Shown: in pieces, positions 43,240 through 51,695 of the stretch
Layout of the letters: the number at the start of each line of letters is the position of its first letter
Numbering within the stretch: position 1 is the stretch's first letter
Program-made: the position numbers and the translations under genes
The notes under the pieces: generated by a model
The model's input: the letters and a program-made list of their open reading frames with translations, nothing else
The model's database searches: none
Told to the model about the DNA's origin: nothing
NCBI RefSeq assembly: GCF_034931125.1
Contig: NZ_JAYGHM010000039.1
Coordinates: 8,821 to 72,820, forward strand
Reading direction: 5' to 3'
DNA length: 64,000 nucleotides
From: Rivularia sp034931125
GTDB taxonomy: Bacteria > Cyanobacteriota > Cyanobacteriia > Cyanobacteriales > Nostocaceae

Positions 43240-43953
43240 ATGCCGTTTATTGCCTACACGCAGCAAGTATTTAACCGCGATAAGTACGAAAAACTAATTG
43301 CTACAGACTTGAAAACGAGTCATGAAAGCAGTATTAGGACAGTTGAGATATCGTTTTACGACCATGAAATTTATGCTAGCGACAAATTAATAGCTAGCAT
43401 TACCCATGACCATAGTGATTTTGTAACGCAACGCTGGGTAGTAGTAATAAATGATTTAGAAATTCATCGAGCAAATACTTGGATGAAGTGCTACGACTAC
43501 ATCATCTGGCATTACAAAAAAGGAACATTACCGAAACAACAGCAAGAAGTAGAGCCAGTTAATACTGATAACGAGCAGATGGCGCAGATTGCTACTGAAT
43601 GTAAAAAGTTTGGATTTGAACAACGCAATGATCTGGGTATTTACTACAAAGACGTGAAGCTAGGTGAAGTTGGTTGCACTAACGATAAATGGTGGGTAGT
43701 AAGAGCATCATCTCAACATCAGCTGCAAGTGCCGTGTAATTCCATATCTGACGCAGTATGGTCTTTGTGGACGGTAGAAGTTTCTCCACTAGAAACCACG
43801 CAAATTACATCTACCCCCGATACAAACAACGGAAATTGCGAAGAATTATTAGATAAACCCTTCGATGAATTGATTAGCGAAGAATGGGAACGATTGAGAA
43901 AGTACGAACCGCTTCATAAAAGTAAGGCTTTGTTCTCTGTACTAAAACAATAA
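43240..43953 (+). CDS. hypothetical protein, two repeated domains
   Basis: About 237 aa from ATG 43240 with ACAGGA upstream; the longer frame from 43171 is less likely. Two regions seem related: DHSDFVTQRWVVVIND with WMKCYDYIIWHYKKG, and VKLGEVGCTNDKWWVVRASS with SISDAVWSLWTVE. Each combines a W-W-V strand and a helix, which suggests a duplicated small fold. No family recognised. First gene of the rightward cluster that leads into the ATPase and membrane genes. Confidence 0.5.
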   Translation: MPFIAYTQQVFNRDKYEKLIATDLKTSHESSIRTVEISFYDHEIYASDKLIASITHDHSDFVTQRWVVVINDLEIHRANTWMKCYDYIIWHYKKGTLPKQQQEVEPVNTDNEQMAQIATECKKFGFEQRNDLGIYYKDVKLGEVGCTNDKWWVVRASSQHQLQVPCNSISDAVWSLWTVEVSPLETTQITSTPDTNNGNCEELLDKPFDELISEEWERLRKYEPLHKSKALFSVLKQ

Positions 43954-44058
43954 AGAACAGGGAATCACATAAACGGTGAAACAATCGCCTCTGTGGGTTC
44001 TGTAGAAAAAGTTTCCATTTTATTAAATCAACAATTAAGCTTTTGAAGGGTAATAACA

Positions 44059-45066
44059 ATGTTCAAGAAAGCAACAAAATCGAACTTGAAGATAAGGCTC
44101 GCTTTAAGCGGAGCATCCGGTTCGGGTAAAACATACTCAGCATTATCAATAGCTTCTAATCTTGGTAATCGCATTGCTCTAATTGATACCGAAAGAGGTA
44201 GCGCAAGTAAGTACGCTGATTTATTCAATTTTGACACCTGCGAACTCACCAACCACCATCCAGCCAAATATATTGAAGCAATTCGGCAAGCTGAGGATAT
44301 GGGATATGACATCATAATTATCGACTCGTTAACTCATGCGTGGTTTAGCGAACTGGAGATGGCAGGTGGTAGATTCGACGGATGGGCAAAAGTCCGCCCC
44401 TTAGAGCGTAAATTAATTGATGCCATGATTGGGTCAAGATGTCACATTATAGCGACGATGCGAAGCAAAACCGAGTGGCTGATAGAAGAAAATCAAAAGA
44501 ACGGTAAATCTTCTTATAGTCCTAAAAAAGTAGGCACATCACCAATACAAGCAAGCGGCGTAGAATATGAATTTGATGTCGCCGGAGAGCTAGACTATAC
44601 CCACATTTTGACCATTAGTAAAAGTCGCTGTCCTGCTGTTACCGATAAAACTTTTCTTAATCCTGGCAAGGAGCTAGCACTTGAATTCAAATCTTGGTTA
44701 GCGACAGTTGAAGAATCACAACCACAGACAACAGTAGAAACAGTTCCAGACACTCAAGACTTGCGAGTAAAACAAATTCGTACCCTACTTGATTATCCAG
44801 TTGAATTAATCAAGGAGTGGCTCCAATCCAATGGTGTTGAGCGTCCAAGTCAGCTTGATAACAATAAGGTTGATGAATTGGTCAAAACTATGTGTCTTGC
44901 TTGGGCTTCACCTCTGTCTGCTCATCCTAAGTACACTGCTGATTCTTATGATAAGAATGTGGTCAGAGCGGTTATTGAAGGTTATTCGGAAGTTGTCGCG
45001 GTACAGAATTGGATGAATGCTGTCTGTGAATCCAACCGTAAACAGAAGGAATTGAAAGCTGTGTAA
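44059..45066 (+). CDS. RecA-fold ATPase, phage Sak4-like
   Basis: 335 aa. Walker A GASGSGKT (18-25), Walker B YDIIIIDSLTHAW (about 83-95), then IGSRCHIIATMRSKTEW (sensor-like) and YEFDVAGELDYTH. The layout matches AAA_24/Sak4-type single-strand annealing or recombination ATPases of phages and plasmids. The C-terminal 100 residues (VKQIRTLLDYPVELIKEWLQ) form a helical domain I do not recognise. Expected role: recombination or replication of the mobile replicon. Confidence 0.7.
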   Translation: MFKKATKSNLKIRLALSGASGSGKTYSALSIASNLGNRIALIDTERGSASKYADLFNFDTCELTNHHPAKYIEAIRQAEDMGYDIIIIDSLTHAWFSELEMAGGRFDGWAKVRPLERKLIDAMIGSRCHIIATMRSKTEWLIEENQKNGKSSYSPKKVGTSPIQASGVEYEFDVAGELDYTHILTISKSRCPAVTDKTFLNPGKELALEFKSWLATVEESQPQTTVETVPDTQDLRVKQIRTLLDYPVELIKEWLQSNGVERPSQLDNNKVDELVKTMCLAWASPLSAHPKYTADSYDKNVVRAVIEGYSEVVAVQNWMNAVCESNRKQKELKAV

Positions 45067-45146
45067 AGTTTCTCTATCCGTGGGAGTTTCCGTGAGCGAA
45101 ACTCCCTATCCTGTGTGAGATTTAACAACCTGCCTCTCCTTGTTTT

Positions 45147-45518
45147 ATGAAACAAAATCAAACTCTTAATATTCCTCGTTGGTTAGCAAAATTTATCTTA
45201 AATGAAACAAAAAGCCAACCAAATAACCAACAGATATTTTTGGCAATATTAGAACCAATGTCACCTGAAGAATGGTGTAGAATTTGGATTCCCGTAATTC
45301 ACCCAGATGTAGAAGCACCATACCCTGGAGAACGCAGTCCAACGGGTTATATGAAAGCTTCTATCATGACTTTGTGTAAGTTAACGGGTTACAGCGAGAG
45401 TACGGTGGAAGGATGGTTTTATGGTAAATCTTATCATCATACGCTGGGAATATTACTACGCTGTTTACACATATTATTCCAGTTTCAAAGAACCATAAAA
45501 ATTTCAGATAAGACTTGA
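45147..45518 (+). CDS. EPxxPxEWC..WIP family protein, copy 3, intact
   Basis: 123 aa. NIPRWLAKFILNETKSQPN, EPMSPEEWCRIWIPVIHPD, PGERSPTGYMKASIMTLCKL, TGYSESTVEGWFYGKSYHHT. It is the full-length version of the damaged copy at 11920-12265 and a longer relative of 9989-10252. The TGYS.STVEGW part resembles a helix-turn-helix. The occurrence in both accessory arms suggests these arms belong to one replicon. Function unknown. Confidence 0.6.
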   Translation: MKQNQTLNIPRWLAKFILNETKSQPNNQQIFLAILEPMSPEEWCRIWIPVIHPDVEAPYPGERSPTGYMKASIMTLCKLTGYSESTVEGWFYGKSYHHTLGILLRCLHILFQFQRTIKISDKT

Positions 45519-45716
45519 TAACTTCAATCAAAAAAATCTAATTGGGGTTATTTTTTTAGCATCTAAATTACCCGAAATTTACAGGGATATTCCTTCTAAT
45601 AAAGTAGCTTACGTTTTAATAGTAAACATCATAAATGTAGCGCAACTGCAATTCAACTCAATGTGAATGTAAGTTGCACGTCACTAACAGTTGAAAAACA
45701 ATAGGGATAAACGTGC

Positions 45717-46109
45717 GTGAAAAATATTCAGCGACTTTATACCCAAAGTACATTAGCAACCCGGTGTAAAGTTAGCCTTCAAACAGTTAAGAACTGGTGT
45801 ATGTGGGCGGGACTTACACCGCCCAAGAAAGCAACCTACTTCAGTTGCGATGAGTTGGAAGCTTTAGCTGACTTTTATATCGCTTACAAATTTCTGCGGG
45901 TACAACAAAATGCTTACATCGATTGTGTTCTAGGTATGGGGGGCTTAAAAAAATATATTGCTTCAGTACGGCGTATGAGTTTGCGTCAGTTTGTTACGGA
46001 GTTCTTAACCAAAGATGAAAAAGCTCACTTTTTAACGCAAATTTTAGTGGATAAATTAGAAGAGGAAATTGAAGATGATGAATTTAACTTTGGTGGCACA
46101 GCAGCTTGA
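45717..46109 (+). CDS. helix-turn-helix protein
   Basis: 130 aa from GTG 45717. Residues 8-40 (YTQSTLATRCKVSLQTVKNW, CMWAGLTPPKK) form a helix-turn-helix. The rest is helical (LRQFVTEFLTKDEKAHFLTQ) with an acidic C-terminus. Its end overlaps the start of the next gene by 35 bp. Likely a DNA-binding regulator or accessory factor at the head of the membrane-gene cluster. Confidence 0.6.
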   Translation: MKNIQRLYTQSTLATRCKVSLQTVKNWCMWAGLTPPKKATYFSCDELEALADFYIAYKFLRVQQNAYIDCVLGMGGLKKYIASVRRMSLRQFVTEFLTKDEKAHFLTQILVDKLEEEIEDDEFNFGGTAA

Positions 46110-46704
46110 AATTCCACTAGAGCAACTCAAATCAATCTGCCAGGTATTGAAAATTGAAATTATCAAAAACGCAGTTACACCAAACGATAAAGAAAAAATT
46201 CAAGAGTTTATCAGAGCGTGTAAAAATCAAGAAATAACCATAGAGCAAGGACTATTAGAGCTACAACAGCTACAGCGAGAAGCCCAAACTCAACAAAAAG
46301 CTTTAGGTGAAAAGTTTAACTTAGATGAATTTTTCAAGCAACGTATCGGTACTTCCCCTGAAGAATTAAATTCAGGGAGCTATCATTACGACTTATATCA
46401 GTTACTGTTGAAATCCCAGTCGATATCTCAGGTTGGCTACACACTATTTAGAGAAGCGTTTCTACGCCAAACTCAGGATCTAATTATGAATGGTACGGAA
46501 GCAGAGTCTATAAATAAAAATCAAACAGTTGCCGGTTTTGATAAAGCTTTCGATACTATCGAAACTCAGTTCGAGCAAAATTTTTTGGGGACATCGGTAA
46601 ATTGGGGGGAGGAGGAACATCCGATGTTAGCAGCATCTCAAAAAGCAGCCCTACCTTCAACACAGGAAACGAGTACATCAACATCCCCGTCGTCGAAGAA
46701 GTAA
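46075..46704 (+). CDS. helical cytoplasmic protein of the transfer-like cluster
   Basis: About 209 aa from ATG 46075. The N-terminus (LVAQQLEIPLEQLKSICQVL) is helix-turn-helix-like, followed by a coiled coil (TIEQGLLELQQLQREAQTQQ) and helices (YQLLLKSQSISQVGYTLFRE). No membrane segment. It overlaps both neighbours (35 bp upstream, about 100 bp downstream), typical of tightly packed mobile-element operons. Unrecognised. Confidence 0.5.
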   Translation: MMNLTLVAQQLEIPLEQLKSICQVLKIEIIKNAVTPNDKEKIQEFIRACKNQEITIEQGLLELQQLQREAQTQQKALGEKFNLDEFFKQRIGTSPEELNSGSYHYDLYQLLLKSQSISQVGYTLFREAFLRQTQDLIMNGTEAESINKNQTVAGFDKAFDTIETQFEQNFLGTSVNWGEEEHPMLAASQKAALPSTQETSTSTSPSSKK

Positions 46705-47048
46705 TTGAAGCTGCACCTAAATTAGCAACCGCAACTGTACAAGCAATCGCGCCGACAATCAATAAAGCCGTAGTTAATGACCGACAAATTATTACCGATT
46801 TTATGACTGAAGGGGGATTTCTTGCAACGACTGCGGCAATAACTACAACTTGTACCGTTGCAACAATTACTGTATGTGTTACCTCTCCACCAAAACCAGT
46901 TTTCTTCAAAATTATGCTTGGTGGAATTGGCGGGACTATTTTAGGAGGACTTATTGCAGTACTTATCTTAAGGCATTATAGAAAGGAGGTTTTGAGCAAC
47001 CATGCAAATTCAAGATCAACAACCGAATTACCAAAACAATCAACTTAG
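46602..47048 (+). CDS. small membrane protein of the transfer-like cluster
   Basis: Up to 148 aa; the start is uncertain (TTG 46602 inside the previous gene, or a later codon). Two hydrophobic segments are visible: ATTAAITTTCTVATITVCVT and IMLGGIGGTILGGLIAVLIL. The extensive overlap with the previous gene in another frame is unusual. It ends in the next gene. Probably an inner-membrane component; family unknown. Confidence 0.5.
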   Translation: MGGGGTSDVSSISKSSPTFNTGNEYINIPVVEEVIEAAPKLATATVQAIAPTINKAVVNDRQIITDFMTEGGFLATTAAITTTCTVATITVCVTSPPKPVFFKIMLGGIGGTILGGLIAVLILRHYRKEVLSNHANSRSTTELPKQST

Positions 47049-47964
47049 TAAAGATGATTTTGATGACGTTTGGGTGCCAAATCCTCACGGACAACTACCT
47101 CAAAGTGCTGCAACATCCGGACTAATCAATATTATTAAGTCAGGAAGTTTAGATTCTTTACTAACTAATCCCTGGTTGATGTCGATTTTTGTGGCAACAG
47201 TAATATTGGTTGTGATTGCTGCGATCGCAACAACTCTTTCAGGTCAACGTTCGTCAGAAATCAACCCATCCCAAGAAGCTTACTCCGAACTTTTGCAAAA
47301 ATCCCAGAATTTAGATGCAGCCGACAGCAACTTCAGGGAATATTTGACTCGTAATGATTACAGTTCCGGCTTAGTAAGCAATCCTGGTTTATTACAAGCT
47401 GTGGTGTTGGAAGCGAGCGCGAGATATAGTAATCGCATGATTGCCAGCCAAAACAATTCCCAAAATCCGGCTTACAACCAACACGAGGAAGTAATTAATC
47501 ACGGTTCTGAAATTGAAGCACTAAAACGGATTAATCTTGGAGCATCAGGAAAAGAAGCAGAACTTAAATACGTTGACCCTAGCACGGGTTCTTGGGTAAC
47601 TATTCCGATTGACTCAGCGGAATTAGCTGCCAGTGGTTTGGTTAAGCTCAATATTATCTCTAATAGCAGGAGGGAAACAACACAGCGGTTCAATTTGGTT
47701 ACAATTGCCCAAAATACGCGACTATCTGTAGAAGAAGTAAAAGCCGCTATGTTAGAAGCTTTGCGTGTAAAGGGATTAAGTCCGGTTGCATCCGAACTTG
47801 AGAAGACTGATTGGTTTGGGAATAAAGCAAGTTCGGAGGATGCACAGATATCTGATTATCAGCAAGATAAACCAGAAACAACCCCCACTACTCGATCAAT
47901 TGAGCAAGAGCCATTAGAAGATAAACCCTCACCAAAACTGAAAGGGGGTAAAAATGCCCAGTAA
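47002..47964 (+). CDS. membrane-anchored protein of the transfer-like cluster
   Basis: 320 aa. One membrane segment at about residues 55-75 (PWLMSIFVATVILVVIAAIA), then a large soluble part with IAQNTRLSVEEVKAAMLEAL, a winged-helix-like block near 235-260, and a basic/proline C-terminus. It overlaps the preceding gene by 47 bp and the ATPase gene by 11 bp. I recognise no family; a scaffold between membrane and ATPase is a guess. Confidence 0.55.
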   Translation: MQIQDQQPNYQNNQLSKDDFDDVWVPNPHGQLPQSAATSGLINIIKSGSLDSLLTNPWLMSIFVATVILVVIAAIATTLSGQRSSEINPSQEAYSELLQKSQNLDAADSNFREYLTRNDYSSGLVSNPGLLQAVVLEASARYSNRMIASQNNSQNPAYNQHEEVINHGSEIEALKRINLGASGKEAELKYVDPSTGSWVTIPIDSAELAASGLVKLNIISNSRRETTQRFNLVTIAQNTRLSVEEVKAAMLEALRVKGLSPVASELEKTDWFGNKASSEDAQISDYQQDKPETTPTTRSIEQEPLEDKPSPKLKGGKNAQ

Positions 47965-49336
47965 ATTAATATTTGCACCTATACCTCTGCTATTAGGAAG
48001 TTGGATGTTCACTAGCAGCTTTAGCAGTAGCACCATCCAACAATCAGCAACACCATACTCCACCCAGCAGCAAGTTGTAGAAGTGGAAATGCCTGAACCA
48101 GCAAAATCTTTTCTACGATTTGGTGGTGCTGTCATTGCGTCCGCCGGGACATCAAGTTTAGTGTTTTGGGAGTTAGCTGATAAAAAGCAGAGTACCAAAC
48201 AGAGACTTTTATTAGCTGCTGGTCAAAACTGTGTCCCGAATACAGTTCAATTAGTTAACAATTCTCAAGCAATGCCGCCATTACAAAACAATCAAGAACC
48301 ACCGGCAAGTACCCAAATATCCAACCAAATCCAACAGCAGAGTGTTTCTGCAAAAGCTAAAAAATCCCCACTACAGGAAGTTCCAAATTTCTACCAAACA
48401 AGTGATATTGGTGCTTCAATATCTAATGATTATAATGCTGCAAATGGATTGAACCCGCATAGTAGCTCAGAAGAGAAATATGCCGAAGTTAAATCTTTAA
48501 TTTACGAAAATACGGTGGGGATTGTTGGTAAGGAAAAAGGCAGCGGTAAAACCTCAAAACTTGGTTATTTGATTGCCGAACATATCAAACTTGGTCATTT
48601 GGTTTGGATGGTTAATCCTTTTGCCAAAGGTCAACAGTGGAAAGGAATCAAGGTTTTTGGACGCGGTTACAACTTTGTCGAAGCAACTAATGCTATACGA
48701 GAATTTACTCGCATTGCGTTTTGGAGAATCGCAGAAGCTGGCGATGAGACGAAGGAGTACGAACCATTTGAAGATTATCACCTGCATCTATCGCTTGACG
48801 AAATGTCCAATTATTCCAGCGAAATTGATGTGATTGACTCTACTGTGATGCCTAAATTCTGGGAAGCAGTAGTGCAATTTTTGCGGCAGGCTAATATGTC
48901 CGTTTCCTTTGCCAGTCATGGCGATACTCAGGCTATGTTAGGTGGTGCAAAAGCTCTCGCTGGTAAATCGCAAACTATTAAGGATGCGATTGTGTGGGTA
49001 TATGCTCAAGCTATTACTGACACTAATGTAGAAGGTAATAAACGTTGTGCTGGTTGGGCTTATTTGATTCGCCCAGATGGGGGAGAAAGAGAAAGAACAA
49101 GAATAGAAATTCCGGCTTGGATGCAAGGCGCACCCGCAACTCGACTTGACGGAAAGGATAAATACAACTACGTCCAACTAGTTCAAAAATACTGTCCTCA
49201 GTATTTATATCTTCCGGTGAGTGCGAAAAAACCTTTGGCAGAAGAAGGTTCATCTATACCAACGGATACCGAACAGTTTCGCCAAAAACTAATTGAGCAA
49301 GAAGATATATGGGGTTCCGATGGAGATAAAACATAA
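47954..49336 (+). CDS. membrane-anchored P-loop ATPase, coupling-protein-like
   Basis: 460 aa. Hydrophobic segments near residues 5-20 (LIFAPIPLLLGSWMF) and 52-72 (FLRFGGAVIASAGTSSLVFW), then Walker A GKEKGSGKT (about 191-199), Walker B LHLSLDEMS (about 276-284), and a sensor-like VSFASHGDTQAMLGG. A membrane anchor plus RecA-like motor and a C-terminal tail fits the TraD/VirD4/FtsK-HerA type of DNA pump, but overall similarity is not obvious to me. It is the central enzyme of the cluster. Confidence 0.6.
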   Translation: MPSKLIFAPIPLLLGSWMFTSSFSSSTIQQSATPYSTQQQVVEVEMPEPAKSFLRFGGAVIASAGTSSLVFWELADKKQSTKQRLLLAAGQNCVPNTVQLVNNSQAMPPLQNNQEPPASTQISNQIQQQSVSAKAKKSPLQEVPNFYQTSDIGASISNDYNAANGLNPHSSSEEKYAEVKSLIYENTVGIVGKEKGSGKTSKLGYLIAEHIKLGHLVWMVNPFAKGQQWKGIKVFGRGYNFVEATNAIREFTRIAFWRIAEAGDETKEYEPFEDYHLHLSLDEMSNYSSEIDVIDSTVMPKFWEAVVQFLRQANMSVSFASHGDTQAMLGGAKALAGKSQTIKDAIVWVYAQAITDTNVEGNKRCAGWAYLIRPDGGERERTRIEIPAWMQGAPATRLDGKDKYNYVQLVQKYCPQYLYLPVSAKKPLAEEGSSIPTDTEQFRQKLIEQEDIWGSDGDKT

Positions 49337-49400
49337 ACCGTTAACGAGAGAGCTAATGATTCGTGTCCGATACTTTAATTCATTAAATTAGGAGATAAAA

Positions 49401-50069
49401 ATGACTAGAAAACAAGTGTACCGAAGAAATTTACCACAATTGGCTTCAAGCCATCAATTAGATACCAACGTGGTAGACACACATTATGAAGAATTTGATG
49501 ACGGTTATAACGACCAATATTCCCATAACAATCAGTGGCATAACCGCGCCTATAATGCCGGACGCTACGCTAGGGGTGCTTACAATTGGGGTCAAAAATA
49601 CAGCCGTGGCGTAACCCCAGCAATGGAAAATGGAGCAGGTGCTGCAATTGGGACTTTGGGTACTGTTGCCAATCATACCAACCCTTTTAAACCTTGGCGT
49701 TCATTTGCCTTTTGGAGCATGAGTATCGGTACTTTAGTTGTTGGCTCCTGGGTTACTCAATTCTTTTTAGGAGGACTAATTGCAACTCGCAATCCTCGAC
49801 AATTACCGCAAAATACATCAACAGCAGTCCGATTCGGTCATGGCGTTGTAAATGCTGGTAAACCTGTCGCTAACGGTGTTTGGAATGGATTTGGTCAAGT
49901 TGCCACAGGTGCGGGAGATAGTTTAGATAAGGCTGTACGACTACAAACTGTTGAATCTAATAATTGGCAGCAATCACCTGTCGATGTGAAAGAGCAAAAA
50001 CAGACAACTATCTTACCTTTGACTACTTGGACTGGGGATGGTGGATATCAATCTGTAGAGAGGAAATAG
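49401..50069 (+). CDS. Asn/Gly/Tyr-rich membrane protein of the transfer-like cluster
   Basis: 222 aa with GGAG 6-9 bp before ATG 49401. The N-terminus is polar (THYEEFDDGYNDQYSHNNQW). One clear membrane helix lies at about residues 105-130 (SFAFWSMSIGTLVVGSWVTQ), followed by a glycine/alanine-rich stretch (GHGVVNAGKPVANGVWNGFG). I know no family. It is 64 bp downstream of the ATPase gene. Confidence 0.5.
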   Translation: MTRKQVYRRNLPQLASSHQLDTNVVDTHYEEFDDGYNDQYSHNNQWHNRAYNAGRYARGAYNWGQKYSRGVTPAMENGAGAAIGTLGTVANHTNPFKPWRSFAFWSMSIGTLVVGSWVTQFFLGGLIATRNPRQLPQNTSTAVRFGHGVVNAGKPVANGVWNGFGQVATGAGDSLDKAVRLQTVESNNWQQSPVDVKEQKQTTILPLTTWTGDGGYQSVERK

Positions 50070-50118
50070 AAGGGAGAGAGTGAGAGAAAGAAAAATATTG
50101 TATTGAAGGTAAGTCAAA

Positions 50119-50532
50119 ATGTTCAAAAAGTCAGATAAATTCCCTCACTCCTTCCCTCCTTCAACGCCACTTGCTACAACGGAGGGAACCTCCGCAACGC
50201 AGTGGCTCCTCCCTCGCTCTTCCTGGGTGAGGGTTCCTACGTCGAGTTTTCTTATTACCAGTACTGTGTTTGTTGTATTTGTTTTGGATATGGCGAGTCC
50301 TGGATATGCTTCGTTTGCTTTAATCCCAAATATGCAACCATTAATTGCAACGCTTACTAACGATATTCGTTCTGCTGTCATAAAGTTAACGCACTCAGAA
50401 TCCTTACCCACTTCTACTCAAGAAACTCAACAACCTTTAGGACATGAAAATTGTCGAACATTATTAGATGCTTATAACAAGAATGCTAAATGTCATTTCA
50501 ACCCGAAGAATTACTCAAACATCTCCCAATAG
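50119..50532 (+). CDS. small membrane protein with an embedded dispersed repeat
   Basis: 137 aa. A membrane or signal helix (SSFLITSTVFVVFVLDMASP) precedes a soluble part with two cysteines (HENCRTLLDAYNKNAKCHF). Residues about 15-40 are encoded by a palindromic cyanobacterial small dispersed repeat (50166-50209), so the repeat has invaded the coding frame without breaking it. The C-terminus overlaps the next gene by 43 bp. Unrecognised. Confidence 0.45.
   Translation: MFKKSDKFPHSFPPSTPLATTEGTSATQWLLPRSSWVRVPTSSFLITSTVFVVFVLDMASPGYASFALIPNMQPLIATLTNDIRSAVIKLTHSESLPTSTQETQQPLGHENCRTLLDAYNKNAKCHFNPKNYSNISQ
50166..50209. repeat. small dispersed repeat inside a coding frame
   Basis: GCCACTTGCTACAACGGAGG followed by GAACCTCCGCAACGCAGTGG, with inner palindrome GGAGG-GAA-CCTCC and outer GCCACT/AGTGGC. 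A common cyanobacterial repeat type. Confidence 0.65.
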
Positions 50533-51353
50533 AAATTCAATATCAAGAAATAAAGGCATCTGAGGAAGCATATCGTAAATTTAGATTATCTCAAGCAAGA
50601 GGCCGTATTTGTTGTTTTGGGGTGTCTCTAGTAATGGCGATCGCAATTCTACATCCCTCAGTAAATCAATGGTTTGAAGCTAAATTTCAGTTAAACCGAA
50701 TTGCTGGTATTAGTTTTTCGACAAGCCTAAATCAACCGAAAGAAGCTTCGGAAATAGCCGTTGCTCTTGTAGATTACGCACGCAGCCAAAACTGGGAGGT
50801 ACGAACTGGAGAACGTCGCTATAACGTGTTTTATGTTCAAGGAATGTTTCCGTCAGGTGCCAGCAATAACAACACACCCAACCAATTTAACGATTCGCGG
50901 TTTTTAGTTGAAGTAAATCCGACTCCCAGACTGATTGGAGCTTGGGAGGCATCTATCGAACCGGGGAATCATTATACTAAGCAGCCGATGAATAGTGATG
51001 GTGCAGCACAAATACAAGTTCCCGGACAGTATAAAGCTTGGCGTATTGGAAAACATAAAGGTCGCGAGATTGCCTTAGTTCAGGTTGCACCAGTAAATAT
51101 AATTCGGGATTTCAATCGTAACGGCAAGGTTGACGAGGGAGATAAACAAGAATATTCATTAATTGGGGCTAATCAGCATAGTGGAAGCGACCAAAAGTTT
51201 GTTGATAATGCAAGCGCTGGATGTCCTGTAGGACGTACATCAGTAGGGCATCAAGAATTTATGAGTTATTTGCAACAAGACATAGATTATCAAGCAGATA
51301 ATAATTTCATATTTTCAACTACTTTTATTTCAGCTAAAAACTTAATTTTTTAA
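50490..51353 (+). CDS. L,D-transpeptidase-like (YkuD-like) cell-wall protein
   Basis: 287 aa. A membrane anchor at about residues 40-60 (ICCFGVSLVMAIAILHP) is followed by an exported domain. The end shows GANQHSGSDQKFVDNASAGC, then PVGRTSVGHQEFMSYLQQD and FIFSTTFISA: an H-x-G ... S-x-G-C arrangement like the catalytic His and Cys of YkuD-fold enzymes. An EF-hand-like DFNRNGKVDEGD occurs near residue 210. Cell-wall enzymes are common partners of conjugation systems. Substrate unknown. Confidence 0.6.
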   Translation: MSFQPEELLKHLPIEIQYQEIKASEEAYRKFRLSQARGRICCFGVSLVMAIAILHPSVNQWFEAKFQLNRIAGISFSTSLNQPKEASEIAVALVDYARSQNWEVRTGERRYNVFYVQGMFPSGASNNNTPNQFNDSRFLVEVNPTPRLIGAWEASIEPGNHYTKQPMNSDGAAQIQVPGQYKAWRIGKHKGREIALVQVAPVNIIRDFNRNGKVDEGDKQEYSLIGANQHSGSDQKFVDNASAGCPVGRTSVGHQEFMSYLQQDIDYQADNNFIFSTTFISAKNLIF

Positions 51354-51377
51354 TATTTGATAGGAGAAAAACTATCC

Positions 51378-51695
51378 ATGAAAACAAAAAAATATCTTAG
51401 AGCAAGTGATTATTATTCGTACATTAAATCCGATGCTTGGAGAAGTAAGCATTATTACTGGCTAAAACAATCTGGCAATAGATGTTCGATGTTTCCGTGG
51501 ATAAGAATAGGCAAATATGCTACTAGAAAATATGGTAAATACAATATGCATCATACAGGGGTCGGCTATCGGCATTTAGGACATGAGGAATTAGGTAAAG
51601 ACGTACTTCCGCTTTGCCCGTTTGCTCATTGGTTAATTCACGGTGGAAATATGAAAGCGAAAGCGCCTTGGCAACCCAGGGTAAGCGCATCTTAA
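51378..51695 (+). pseudogene. HNH-like protein truncated by ISAs1
   Basis: Starts at ATG 51378 (GGAG 12 bp before). IKSDAWRSKHYYWLKQSGNR, KYNMHHTGVGYRHLG and DVLPLCPFAHWLIHGG resemble the His-rich core of HNH nucleases, though the classic paired cysteines are mostly missing (one Cys each in NRCSM and PLCPF). The real sequence ends at APWQ (51674); the last codons come from the IS end. The C-terminus expected after LIHG is therefore lost. Confidence 0.55.

Noticed and set aside
48554..49253. Minus-strand frames opposite the transfer ATPase
   Set aside because: Shadow frames; the plus-strand gene has Walker motifs and a coherent protein.
50119..50240. CCTCC-rich stretch as a ribosome-binding or regulatory site
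   Set aside because: It is part of a known type of dispersed palindromic repeat and lies inside a coding frame.
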